NCBI GenBank assembly: GCA_031282405.1 | Contig: JAITDU010000013.1 | Location: 1-37,864 of the forward strand | DNA length: 37,864 nucleotides | Source of the DNA: Coriobacteriales bacterium | GTDB lineage: Bacteria; Actinomycetota; Coriobacteriia; Coriobacteriales; UBA8131 | Direction of reading: 5' to 3' | In this document: positions 24,500 to 32,022 of the stretch, one piece after another | Layout of the letters: the number at the start of each line of letters is the position of its first letter | Position numbering within the stretch: the stretch's first letter is position 1 | The notes under the pieces: model-generated | Seen by the model: the letters and a program-made list of their open reading frames with translations, nothing else | The model's database searches: none | Told to the model about the DNA's origin: nothing | Position numbers and translations under genes: made by a program

Positions 24500-24527
24500 A
24501 TGGTACAGAAAGCATCATCGCACCCAA
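24500..24527 (-). promoter_or_regulatory. candidate promoter of the tad operon
   Basis: Minus strand: TTGGGT (24527-24522), 16-bp spacer, TACCAT (24505-24500). TACCAT is also the -10 of pilin cassette 1 and the first ATPase. The heptamer array ends 13 bp upstream of the -35. Moderate match only. Confidence 0.4.
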
Positions 24528-24540
24528 TTCTTTCAGATTT

Positions 24541-24601
24541 CTTAATGGTGGCTTAACCAACCCTTAACCAATTCTGAACCATTCTTAACCAATTCTTAAC
24601 G
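24541..24601 (-). promoter_or_regulatory. six heptamers at about 11-bp spacing upstream of cpaB
   Basis: In the sense of the operon the units are CGTTAAG-like, GGTTAAG, GGTTCAG, GGTTAAG, GGTTAAG and CATTAAG, starting (plus-strand coordinate) at 24595, 24584, 24574, 24563, 24552 and 24541, so spacing is 11, 10, 11, 11, 11. This is one helical turn per unit, as expected for cooperative binding of OmpR-type regulators on one DNA face. Confidence 0.65.
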
Positions 24602-24887
24602 AGATCAAAACTGACGAATCTCAGGCACCCATTTCCAGAGACCACAATCGAACATAACATTTCGTTTTGTCGATATGCCGTTTAACTAATGAGATGCGGA
24701 TTGACCTTGCGTAGCGACTAGGTATTATGTATATTCACCCGAGCAATACGCTAACCAGTCATAGACCAGCAGAACTCCGTGTTTGACACACAAGCACAAA
24801 CATGCCGAGGACACGCTGGTGGCATTCCTGTCGGGGCCTTACCTTGGCGGGGGGGCCAAAATGGCAACGATTTGAAGGGAGAAACCT
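24602..24887 (+). promoter_or_regulatory. ferredoxin upstream region with promoter and long leader
   Basis: TTGACC (24701-24706), 16-bp spacer, TATTAT (24723-24728) is a good promoter. It implies a leader of about 150 nt before ATG 24888. Near the end of the leader a run of seven G lies in a TTGGC/GCCAA hairpin, followed by AAGGGAG. No known riboswitch was recognised. Confidence 0.5.
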
Positions 24888-25076
24888 ATGCCACGTCCGC
24901 TAATCAACTCCGATGAGTGCTCTGCCTGTGGTATCTGTGTGGATGCCTGCGAACAAGATGTGCTCGATATCGTCGGCGACAGCGTCGCCGTAGTCAATGA
25001 GGACGCCTGCATCGCCTGTGGCAACTGCATGGAAGAGTGCCCTATGGGTGCAATAGAGGAAATCGAAGAGGATTAA
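24888..25076 (+). CDS. 2[4Fe-4S] ferredoxin
   Basis: A 62-residue bacterial-type ferredoxin. It has two clusters: CSACGICVDAC (residues 11-21) and CIACGNCMEECP (41-52), the second with the classical final Cys-Pro and the first with Cys-Glu. The rest is acidic. It transfers low-potential electrons in anaerobic metabolism. A clear AAGGGAG ribosome site precedes the ATG. It stands alone in its transcription unit. Confidence 0.93.
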   Translation: MPRPLINSDECSACGICVDACEQDVLDIVGDSVAVVNEDACIACGNCMEECPMGAIEEIEED

Positions 25077-25139
25077 TCGGCCCACAAGGAGCGCTTGGAG
25101 TGCCTGAGAGCGCCCTGAGAGCGCCGGGTAACGTTGTGC

Positions 25140-25176
25140 GCCGGTAGGCACAGGCTTGCCTGCCGGCTTTGGTCTT
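25140..25176. terminator. hairpin between convergent ferredoxin and UDG-like genes
   Basis: GCCGGTAGGC (25140-25149) pairs with GCCTGCCGGC (25158-25167) with one G-T pair, followed by TTTGGTCTT. A plausible intrinsic terminator for the ferredoxin gene with an imperfect T-tract. Confidence 0.5.
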
Positions 25177-25252
25177 ACGTTGGCTTTTGTCTCTCTTGGC
25201 TTTTATCGGTGCCCATCTGCATTCACACCGGTTTTAGTGTTTTAGTCTGCAC

Positions 25253-25792
25253 CTAAAATGGGCCCTTGCGCAGGATTTTGAGCTGTGCCCAGGCCTGCTG
25301 TCGCGATTGTGCCACCTTGAGCATAGTTTCAAATCCGTCTACAAACCCCAGCTGTCTGCCAAAGACATACGATGTGCTGCCTGCCTTTAACCTTGAAGCA
25401 GCAAATTCATACTCTGCCTCCGTCGCAGCGGCAGAATTACTCTTATAATAACATGATACTATTTCTGTAGCAGCTGCCCTGTCCACTGCCAAGATGACTC
25501 GAGGGTCGATGGTCTCGATGAGCCAACGCAGCCTCTCGGCGCTAAGCGGTGCCTCGCCCACAGGCGCCAACAAAAGGCCGCACCAATTCTTAGCTCCCCA
25601 GCCCAACGCCTCAAAGGCACTGCTCAACGCCTCGCCGTCGGGGCCAAAGAACGGCGGGTTGCCCAGCCTTTCAACATCGCCCGGGATACCCTTGACAACC
25701 AGAACGCTTCCCAGTCGGTTGCCGTGCAGGTAAGCGGCAGATCCCTCCAGTTCAGCCATACGAATAGCATAAAGGTCGGGGAGTCTATTCAC
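25253..25792 (-). CDS. uracil-DNA-glycosylase-fold-like hypothetical protein
   Basis: A 179-residue protein that is not firmly recognised. The central part reads like the family 4/5 uracil-DNA glycosylase fold: a beta strand VLVVKGIPGD, then NPPFFGPDGEALSSAFEALGW (compare P-F-x-G-x-x-G), a strand near NWCGLLLAP, and ETIDPRVILAVDRAAA (compare L-x-P-x-V-I-V-A-L-G). The N-terminal catalytic GEAPG motif and iron-sulphur cysteines are not evident, so enzymatic activity is doubtful. GTG 25792 has GGCAGGA upstream. It is the next gene after luxR in the same direction, 98 bp downstream. Confidence 0.55.
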   Translation of the reverse strand: MNRLPDLYAIRMAELEGSAAYLHGNRLGSVLVVKGIPGDVERLGNPPFFGPDGEALSSAFEALGWGAKNWCGLLLAPVGEAPLSAERLRWLIETIDPRVILAVDRAAATEIVSCYYKSNSAAATEAEYEFAASRLKAGSTSYVFGRQLGFVDGFETMLKVAQSRQQAWAQLKILRKGPF

Positions 25793-25890
25793 ATCTGTCC
25801 TGCCTCACACATCTTAGCCACGAGCACTCCAGTGCCAATCGTGGAGAAGCCGGAATTCCCTGTTTTTTGCATCTCTGCCATCGAGTGACC

Positions 25891-27504
25891 CTAGGACCAA
25901 AGATCGAACTTAGAGCGAACATTGTCTTCGCGACCATAGCTGCCATAGTTACGCTTGTGGCCGTCGGTGTTATAATTTTGACCGTCACGGCCATAGCTGC
26001 GCTCCCGGCTCCTCGTGCCATAGGTACGACTGTCGTTACCATAGGGCAATGTGACCTCGAATTCCTCTACAAAAACCATAAGCCGTTGTTGAGAGTGAAT
26101 ATTCGTCTTGCGATAAATACTGGAAATATGGCTTTTTACCGTATGCGGCGAGACCACTAACTTATGGCGAATATAATCGGCGTTGCGCCCGCGTACCAGA
26201 TAACTCAGAACATCAGATTCGCGTGGTGACAACATGAATTGCCTGGTCACCGCGTTGCATTTAGCTTTGAGTAGCAGATCCTCAGTGCTCGCAGGTGGCG
26301 CGGCGGATGCCGCCAAAACATGCCCGTCTGTCTCCCCCTCTTGGTTATGGCTGACGATCGGATAAAACACCATCGACACCAAAACCAGAATAAAGACCAG
26401 TCCCAGCATCAAAAACGTGAGATACAGGGAGTTGAAACCAGCGGTAATAAGCGCGGTTGTCAAAAGCCAGCCTATTGCAAAACCGCAGGTATGGGGGACA
26501 AGACCGGCGAACACGTGGTAAAGCACACGCAAATTCTGGCTGGTTATCTGACAGACACTGTTGGAGTAATTCATGATTATGAATGCCACCCAGAGCGCAA
26601 CAGCCACACAGATACAGGCTATGTGCAGCAATCCGCTGGAAAACGGCAGAATCAGACAGACCGCCACCATGATGACTACGAGCGCGCGAAACATCATGAT
26701 GGTCGAGAATTGGAATCGAGACAGCGAGATGACCGCGATGCAACAAGCTCCGCCGAGAATCGAAAACATTCCCAAAGTCACAGCCTCTTTACCCACTTCG
26801 AACATCAACACGAATATCACGCCAAAAGTGATGCCGAACATGAACAGCAGCGGCTCCAGATCCCGAGGAAAGGAAAACGGCTTTGCGTGATTTCCTTGCA
26901 CCTCGTGATTTCCTTGCACCTCTTCGCTGTTCGTCTTCGTACGCGTGTCAATAAACAGCCAAAGCACAATGCTCAACAACAAAAACGCTATGCAAATGAC
27001 AGGCTGCGCTACAATGGGCATCAGATATGAACAGATAAACAGCAGACCACCGCCCACAAAGGACAGCGAGATAAACTTCAGAGAGTCGCGCGCTTGTGTT
27101 CTGCCGCAAAAATCAAGCCACGCTGCTATGAGATAGGAACTGGCAAAGCCGGTGAGGGCGCACAAGGTCACAAACAGCCAGTAGGGCACAAAGCCACCGT
27201 ACAAAGACAGCAACAGAGCAACAGGAGTGGGCAAGGCAACAAGAGTATATATTATTATAATAGTTTTTTTTAGACGGCGGAAGATGTTCCGACCGCTCAC
27301 TATACGGTTCGTGATAGTGCCTACGGCCAAACCTGCGAACAGCACGGACTGGGCAAACAGGCGCTGAAGAGCATCAGTTTCCTGCGGGGCATTGACAAAG
27401 AGCCAGTAAGAGACATTGATGAACCAGCCGAGAAACAGCGAGAAGCCGATAAGGCCCAGAAGCTCCATTGCGCCCAAGCGATGCCTGTCAGTCGCCAGTG
27501 TCAC
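25891..27504 (-). CDS. LuxR-family regulator with 12-helix membrane domain
   Basis: A 537-residue protein. Residues about 10-390 form some 12 membrane helices resembling a transporter; residues 425-476 are a LuxR-type helix-turn-helix (LSPRESDVLSYLVRG...VSPHTVKSHISSIYRKT). Membrane-tethered LuxR proteins of this type are expanded in Eggerthellaceae and are thought to sense small molecules. After the helix-turn-helix comes a 50-residue basic tail (about 487-537) with repeated Tyr-Gly pairs, which I do not recognise from other members. The start GTG 27504 includes the first helix. An 18-bp palindrome lies about 50 bp upstream. Confidence 0.88.
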   Translation of the reverse strand: MTLATDRHRLGAMELLGLIGFSLFLGWFINVSYWLFVNAPQETDALQRLFAQSVLFAGLAVGTITNRIVSGRNIFRRLKKTIIIIYTLVALPTPVALLLSLYGGFVPYWLFVTLCALTGFASSYLIAAWLDFCGRTQARDSLKFISLSFVGGGLLFICSYLMPIVAQPVICIAFLLLSIVLWLFIDTRTKTNSEEVQGNHEVQGNHAKPFSFPRDLEPLLFMFGITFGVIFVLMFEVGKEAVTLGMFSILGGACCIAVISLSRFQFSTIMMFRALVVIMVAVCLILPFSSGLLHIACICVAVALWVAFIIMNYSNSVCQITSQNLRVLYHVFAGLVPHTCGFAIGWLLTTALITAGFNSLYLTFLMLGLVFILVLVSMVFYPIVSHNQEGETDGHVLAASAAPPASTEDLLLKAKCNAVTRQFMLSPRESDVLSYLVRGRNADYIRHKLVVSPHTVKSHISSIYRKTNIHSQQRLMVFVEEFEVTLPYGNDSRTYGTRSRERSYGRDGQNYNTDGHKRNYGSYGREDNVRSKFDLWS

Positions 27505-27551
27505 TCTACGGTCCCTTCCTCATACTCAAATAGTCAGGGGGTCATAAAACC

Positions 27552-27569
27552 AGTATGATAAATCATACT
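27552..27569. promoter_or_regulatory. 18-bp palindrome upstream of the LuxR gene
   Basis: AGTATGAT-AA-ATCATACT is a perfect 8-bp inverted repeat with a 2-bp centre, 48-65 bp before the luxR start. It is a strong candidate operator, perhaps for autoregulation. A partial third copy, AGTACTATCAT, follows at about 27573. The rest of 27570-27733 shows nothing clear. Confidence 0.6.
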
Positions 27570-27733
27570 AAGAGTACTATCATGGATTATAGGCTTTTTG
27601 AGTTGGATTGGCAAAGGTGCGGCGAACGTACTCAGTTTCGCTTACTCTGTTATGTCTGTCCCACAATGTTCTTTGCGGTGTTCCAGAGACACCGACACAC
27701 AAGGGCTTGGAGAAAATACTGACAAACACCGGT

Positions 27734-28948
27734 TCAGCAGATACGCGGCAGCTGCTCTCCGGTCAACATATCCATTATCCTCAGACTGCCAAAGCCTGTG
27801 CGTACGTAGGCCCGAGACGGCAGAAGTGCTTGCGGCTGGCTGTTCTCCCCTGCTGTAATTTTGTGTGTGGCAGCAGCGGTGGGGCCGGCGAGATTGTCGC
27901 CACTGACGGCCCTGTTCTGATCTGTGGGTACAATGACCTCGCCAATGAGGGCCGCGTCTTGACCATACGGGCTGTTGCGCATGGCCCAAAGCGCCGCGTC
28001 GACCTCGTCTTGGGGCACAACCGCAATCATCTTTCCCTCGTTGGCCACCTGCAAAGGATCGTAACCCAACATGTCGCAAGCGCCGCGCACCGCCGGTTTG
28101 ATAGGCACAGCCTGCTCCTCAATCACGATGGCAGTGTTGCTTTGACAGGCCAATTCATTGAGGGTCGAGGCCACGCCGCCTCGTGTGGGATCGCGAAAAC
28201 AGCGCGTGTTCGGGGCTTTGGCAAGCACGTGTGCCACCAATGTGTTAAGAGGGGCCACATCGCTTTTAAGCGGTGTGCTAAATCCCAGACCCCGACGCGC
28301 AGAAATGATGGTGATGCCGTGGTCGCCGATGGTGCCGCTAAGCAAGATGGCATCGCCATGTTGGCAGTTCTTGCCACTCAGCTCTACGTCAGTCGGCACA
28401 ATACCGATGCCCGTGCTGTTGATATATATACCGTCGCCCTTCCCACGTTCGACAACCTTCGTGTCACCCGTGGTAATCAGGACATCGGCCTCGCTGGCCG
28501 CAGCAGCAATGCTGGCACACACCCGCCTGAGGTCACTGAGCAAAAAACCCTCCTCCAAGATAAAGCCCAATGCGAGGTAAAGCGGCTTGGCTCCCGCAGT
28601 ACACACATCATTGACCGTACCGCAGACTGCCAGACGGCCAATGTCGCCACCGGCAAAAAAGTGTGGAGATATCACGTAACTGTCGGTGGAAAAGGCCAGA
28701 CGGGAGCCGGGAGCCAAAGCCGTGTCCTTCTTGCCATGGGCCCCTGCGGTGTTGCTCCTGAGTGCAGGGTGTTCAGCGTGGACTGCCAAGCCGGGGGCCG
28801 CCGCGGTCAAAACATCCAACACAGCTGCGTCGTCACCACTCGCCAGTATTTCATTGCCGTAGGCCTGGGCAAAAAACTCAGCGATGAGCTCCTGGCTCAA
28901 CCTGCCGCCGCCTCCATGCGCCATGGTCACTACATCCTGTGTTGCCAT
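27734..28948 (-). CDS. hypE: hydrogenase maturation protein HypE
   Basis: A 404-residue carbamoyl-dehydratase that with HypF makes the cyanide ligands of [NiFe]-hydrogenase. Family features are MAHGGGGRLSQELI, GDDAAVLD, the ATP-binding AFSTDSYVISPHFFAGGDIG, RDPTRGGVASTLNEL, and the conserved C-terminal PRIC, whose cysteine is the catalytic carrier. ATG 28948 is preferred over ATG 28966, because AGAAGG lies just before it; the longer frame would begin 2 bp after the hypD stop. No HypF, HypA or HypB is in the window. Confidence 0.95.
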   Translation of the reverse strand: MATQDVVTMAHGGGGRLSQELIAEFFAQAYGNEILASGDDAAVLDVLTAAAPGLAVHAEHPALRSNTAGAHGKKDTALAPGSRLAFSTDSYVISPHFFAGGDIGRLAVCGTVNDVCTAGAKPLYLALGFILEEGFLLSDLRRVCASIAAAASEADVLITTGDTKVVERGKGDGIYINSTGIGIVPTDVELSGKNCQHGDAILLSGTIGDHGITIISARRGLGFSTPLKSDVAPLNTLVAHVLAKAPNTRCFRDPTRGGVASTLNELACQSNTAIVIEEQAVPIKPAVRGACDMLGYDPLQVANEGKMIAVVPQDEVDAALWAMRNSPYGQDAALIGEVIVPTDQNRAVSGDNLAGPTAAATHKITAGENSQPQALLPSRAYVRTGFGSLRIMDMLTGEQLPRIC

Positions 28949-28967
28949 CTGCGACCTTCTCCCCATC

Positions 28968-30095
28968 CTAGCCCACGAGTTGATAGCTGTAGCTGGCCGC
29001 GCAACTTCCCTCGCTGGAAACCATGCAGGGGCCTATTGGATTGGCCGGCGTGCAGGGCTTGCCAAACAACGGGCAGTCGCTGGGACGCAGCGCTCCGCGC
29101 AAGACACTGCCGCAGCGACAACCCTTAGGTTCAACCGTGGGTTCTGTGAGCGCATCCACATCGAAGCGCCGACCAGCATCGAATGCGGCGTATTCAGCAT
29201 TGATACAGTGCCCCGAATTGGGGATAAACCCGAGCCCGCGCCATGAGGCATCACAAACATCGAATACCTCAGACAGCGTACAACGAGCCGTGGGGTTGCC
29301 CTCTGGATTGACCGCGCGACTATAGGCTATCTCGATTTGTGCCTGCCCACGAGTGATCTGCACGAGCAACATGTTGATGGCAAGCAAAATATCTACCGGT
29401 TCAAAACCGCAGATAACCGCAGGAATGCCGTAGTGCTCTGCCAGGATAACAAAGGGCTCAACACCCAAAATCGTGCTGACGTGGCCCGGCAGTATCAGGC
29501 CATCAAGCGCAAGTTCGTCATCGACAGCCAAGGCGTTGAGGGCCGGTGGCACCTGTTTGTGCACGGCCAGCACCGTAAAGTTATCCAAACCACGCGCAGC
29601 CGCGCGCTGGATGGTTGCCGCCACCAAAGGCGTCGTTGTCTCAAAACCCACACCCACGAACACGTAGTGCCCGCTGGGATCCTGGGCTGCCAGCGCCAGA
29701 GCATCAAGCGGCGAATAGACAACCTCGACGTGAGCGCCATGGGCCTTTTGCTGTTGCAGTGAGCTGGTAGAACCGGGTACACGGAGCATGTCGCCAAAAG
29801 TTGTAAGCGTAACGTTGGGAATTTTTGTAAGCGCGATGATGCGGTCGACGTCGCGACCTGCGGTCACACAGACCGGACAGCCCGGTCCGCTGATGAGCTG
29901 GATGTTGTGGGGCAAAACACTCGCGATGCCGCTTTTAGCTATGGCCACTGTGTGACTGCCGCAGACCTCCATCAGCCTGAGGGGGCGCTCCTCGGCCAAA
30001 GACCCGCTGTGTAATTGGGCCAGGGTTTCGATGGTACCGATAAGCTCCCGGGCCAATGCAGGGTCCTTGAATCTTTCTAACAGCACGGCTTCCAT
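28968..30095 (-). CDS. hypD: hydrogenase maturation protein HypD
   Basis: A 375-residue iron-sulphur scaffold protein that with HypC assembles the Fe(CN)2CO unit. It shows EVCGSHT, GPGCPVCVT, the TTFGDMLRVPGS region, GFETTTP, and the C-terminal cysteine cluster CRCG...CPLFG. Six base pairs separate it from hypC and its stop nearly abuts hypE, so the three are an operon in the order C-D-E. Confidence 0.95.
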   Translation of the reverse strand: MEAVLLERFKDPALARELIGTIETLAQLHSGSLAEERPLRLMEVCGSHTVAIAKSGIASVLPHNIQLISGPGCPVCVTAGRDVDRIIALTKIPNVTLTTFGDMLRVPGSTSSLQQQKAHGAHVEVVYSPLDALALAAQDPSGHYVFVGVGFETTTPLVAATIQRAAARGLDNFTVLAVHKQVPPALNALAVDDELALDGLILPGHVSTILGVEPFVILAEHYGIPAVICGFEPVDILLAINMLLVQITRGQAQIEIAYSRAVNPEGNPTARCTLSEVFDVCDASWRGLGFIPNSGHCINAEYAAFDAGRRFDVDALTEPTVEPKGCRCGSVLRGALRPSDCPLFGKPCTPANPIGPCMVSSEGSCAASYSYQLVG

Positions 30096-30101
30096 AGTGC
30101 T

Positions 30102-30332
30102 CTAACCATCCGCGATAAGCTGAGGAAACTCGGCGATAAGATCCAGCGTCTCCTGGGCATCTGCCTCGCTGATTACTTCGATGCCATAGCCAGCGTGCAC
30201 TAAGATGAAATCGCCCACCTGAGCTTGTGGCACAAGATCCAAAGCCGCCTCGCGGCTCACCCCAAGGATGTCAACCTGTGCTATTTTGCTACTATCAATA
30301 GCAATTATCTTTGCCGGTATCGCTAAACACAT
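30102..30332 (-). CDS. hypC: hydrogenase maturation chaperone HypC
   Basis: A 76-residue HypC/HupF-type chaperone. It begins MCLAIPAKI, where Cys2 binds the iron unit, and has VGDFILVHAGYGIEVIS. The ATG at 30332 is preceded 8 nt upstream by TATACA, suggesting a near-leaderless transcript for the hyp operon; no ribosome site is visible. Confidence 0.93.
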   Translation of the reverse strand: MCLAIPAKIIAIDSSKIAQVDILGVSREAALDLVPQAQVGDFILVHAGYGIEVISEADAQETLDLIAEFPQLIADG

Positions 30333-30346
30333 GGATTAAGTGTATA
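30333..30346 (-). promoter_or_regulatory. -10 region of the hyp operon
   Basis: TATACA on the minus strand (30346-30341) ends 8 nt before the hypC ATG. The -35 region has no consensus and is filled by the 12-bp tandem repeat. Confidence 0.4.
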
Positions 30347-30354
30347 CCTTTTAT

Positions 30355-30383
30355 GCCGACTCGGGCGCCGACTCGGGCGCCGA
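30355..30383. repeat. 12-bp tandem repeat at the hyp promoter
   Basis: GCCGACTCGGGC occurs twice (30355-30366, 30367-30378) plus the first five bases of a third unit. Each unit contains the CCGACTCGG near-palindrome. Its position at the -35 region suggests a regulator site. Confidence 0.6.
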
Positions 30384-30640
30384 TGTGCCGCGAACGGATG
30401 CCCGCAACCTCACGTGAGCATAGACACTTTTCTAACCGGGCAAGATTTTTTGACGAGAAGCTTTTGGTCAAAAGGCTCTTGAGCAGGCAGAGCGTTTTTT
30501 ATCGTTGCCGCAGTATACAGGGGCATATACAGGGGCAGGTTCTGAATAATCTCATTGCACTTGGTTGGATTCATGGTGAACTTGACCGCCGCTTGGATGG
30601 CGTGTTTTGCCACATAGTCGTTAACGTGGTCGTGGCGGCT
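30384..30640. other. intergenic region, no gene seen
   Basis: Contains an inverted repeat TTTTGAC...GTCAAAA (about 30450-30475) and a 12-bp tandem TATACAGGGGCA twice (about 30515-30538). The open frames here have no recognisable features. Confidence 0.4.
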
Positions 30641-30688
30641 TGCTGTGGGTGGGTGGCCAGTTCGCTGACTTGACTATATTACCTCACT

Positions 30689-30720
30689 ATTTTATTATTG
30701 AATAGTAAATTTGCCGTATA
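30689..30720 (+). promoter_or_regulatory. promoter region of the second ATPase
   Basis: TATAAT (30717-30722 region) follows an AT-rich stretch with TTATTG 16 bp upstream. A CTATT...AATAG inverted repeat overlaps the -35 side. The apparent TTG start at 30711 lies inside this -10 box, so translation should begin downstream. Confidence 0.45.
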
Positions 30721-30767
30721 ATCCTCAAGGTAACCACAAAGAATCGCCTAGAGAACAGAGAAAACCC

Positions 30768-32003
30768 GTGCCAGACATACCCTACATCAAAAGACACGCA
30801 GAGCTCACTGTGGACAGGCTGTCAAAGATGTTTGGAGCGGTGTTGGTAACAGGTGCCAGACAAGTAGGCAAGTCTACGCTTTTGGAGCACCTGACCCCCG
30901 ATCTTCCAAAACGTACTATGGATAATGCCACCGACTTTGCCGCGGCTCATAATTCTCCCGACCAATTCTTTGCCTACAACACCCCTCCGATCGTCATTGA
31001 TGAGATCCAAAAGGCTCCGACGTTGTTTCCCGAGATGAAACAGATAATCGATAGCACAAAGAAGAAGGGGTTGTTTTACCTGAGTGGCTCTGAGCAGTTC
31101 GAGATGATGGAACAGGTGAGCGAGTCGCTGGTAGGCAGGGTCGGGATAGTGAATCTTATGGGACTCTCGTTACGAGAGCGGCTCAGCGATGACTTTGCCG
31201 AGGGGTTTTCCCCCCGTAAAGAATTCTTGCTCAAAAGAAAGCTTAAACCAGGGCAACTGTCTCCTACCCAGGTGTGGATAGAGATACAGCGCGGCGCCAT
31301 GCCCGAGCTTGTAGCCCACCCGGAGTTTGACTGGTCGGATTACTACGGTTCTTATGTGCGTACCTATATAGAACGCGATGTAAGAAAGCTCACACAGGTG
31401 CAAGACGAGCTGTTGTTCCAGTCATTTATGGCAGTCGTCGCCGCCAGAACAGGACAGATGCTCAATATCTCGAACATCGCACGTGACGTGGGCATCTCGC
31501 ATGGTAGCGCGCAACGCTGGCTCTCGATCCTACAGGCATCGGGTATCATCTACCTCTTGCGCCCTTATCACGTTAACATCGGCAAACGAGCCATCAAATC
31601 TCCCAAGCTCTATATGACCGATACCGGCCTTGCCGCTTACCTCAGCAGATGGAATACGCCTGAGGTCATGCAACAAGGCGCGATGGCAGGGCCGTTTTTT
31701 GAAACCTTTGTCGTAGGCGAGATCCTGAAGAGCTACTACAACCGTGGCGTTTTGGATCCACCGCTTTACTACTATCGAGACCGAGATAAGCGCGAGATAG
31801 ACCTGATTATCATTCAGGATGGTACAGCGCACCCACTTGAAATAAAAAAGTCTTCCAGCCCAAACAAAGGAGATATCGAAGCTTTTAGGATACTTGATGA
31901 GGTCAAAGGAATACAACGTGGCGAGGGCGGCGTACTATGCCTGGCAAAAACGCTACAACCGCTCACAGAAAAAGACTCGGTAATCCCTGTCGGCTATCTC
32001 TAA
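30768..32003 (+). CDS. AAA ATPase with C-terminal DUF4143 domain (second copy)
   Basis: A 411-residue protein of the same family as 400-1650 but only distantly similar. Walker A is GARQVGKST, Walker B is PPIVIDEIQKAP, and YLSGSEQF is sensor-like; a helix-turn-helix-like stretch (ISNIARDVGISHGSAQRWL) precedes the nuclease-like motif REIDLIII...PLEIK. GTG 30768 is chosen because the longer frame would start inside the -10 box, and the domain begins PYIKRHAEL as in relatives. It ends 19 bp before the convergent pilin gene's stop. Cellular function is unknown. Confidence 0.85.
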   Translation: MPDIPYIKRHAELTVDRLSKMFGAVLVTGARQVGKSTLLEHLTPDLPKRTMDNATDFAAAHNSPDQFFAYNTPPIVIDEIQKAPTLFPEMKQIIDSTKKKGLFYLSGSEQFEMMEQVSESLVGRVGIVNLMGLSLRERLSDDFAEGFSPRKEFLLKRKLKPGQLSPTQVWIEIQRGAMPELVAHPEFDWSDYYGSYVRTYIERDVRKLTQVQDELLFQSFMAVVAARTGQMLNISNIARDVGISHGSAQRWLSILQASGIIYLLRPYHVNIGKRAIKSPKLYMTDTGLAAYLSRWNTPEVMQQGAMAGPFFETFVVGEILKSYYNRGVLDPPLYYYRDRDKREIDLIIIQDGTAHPLEIKKSSSPNKGDIEAFRILDEVKGIQRGEGGVLCLAKTLQPLTEKDSVIPVGYL

Positions 32004-32022
32004 GGTGTCTCATTGGCCTTGA

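Noticed and set aside
24849-24855. Run of seven G in the ferredoxin leader as another phase-variation tract
   Set aside because: It lies in the untranslated leader, inside a short TTGGC/GCCAA hairpin, is short, and has no frame consequence.
27608-29128. 506-codon plus-strand open frame over hypE and hypD
   Set aside because: It is antisense to two unmistakable hyp genes and reads through their reverse complement.
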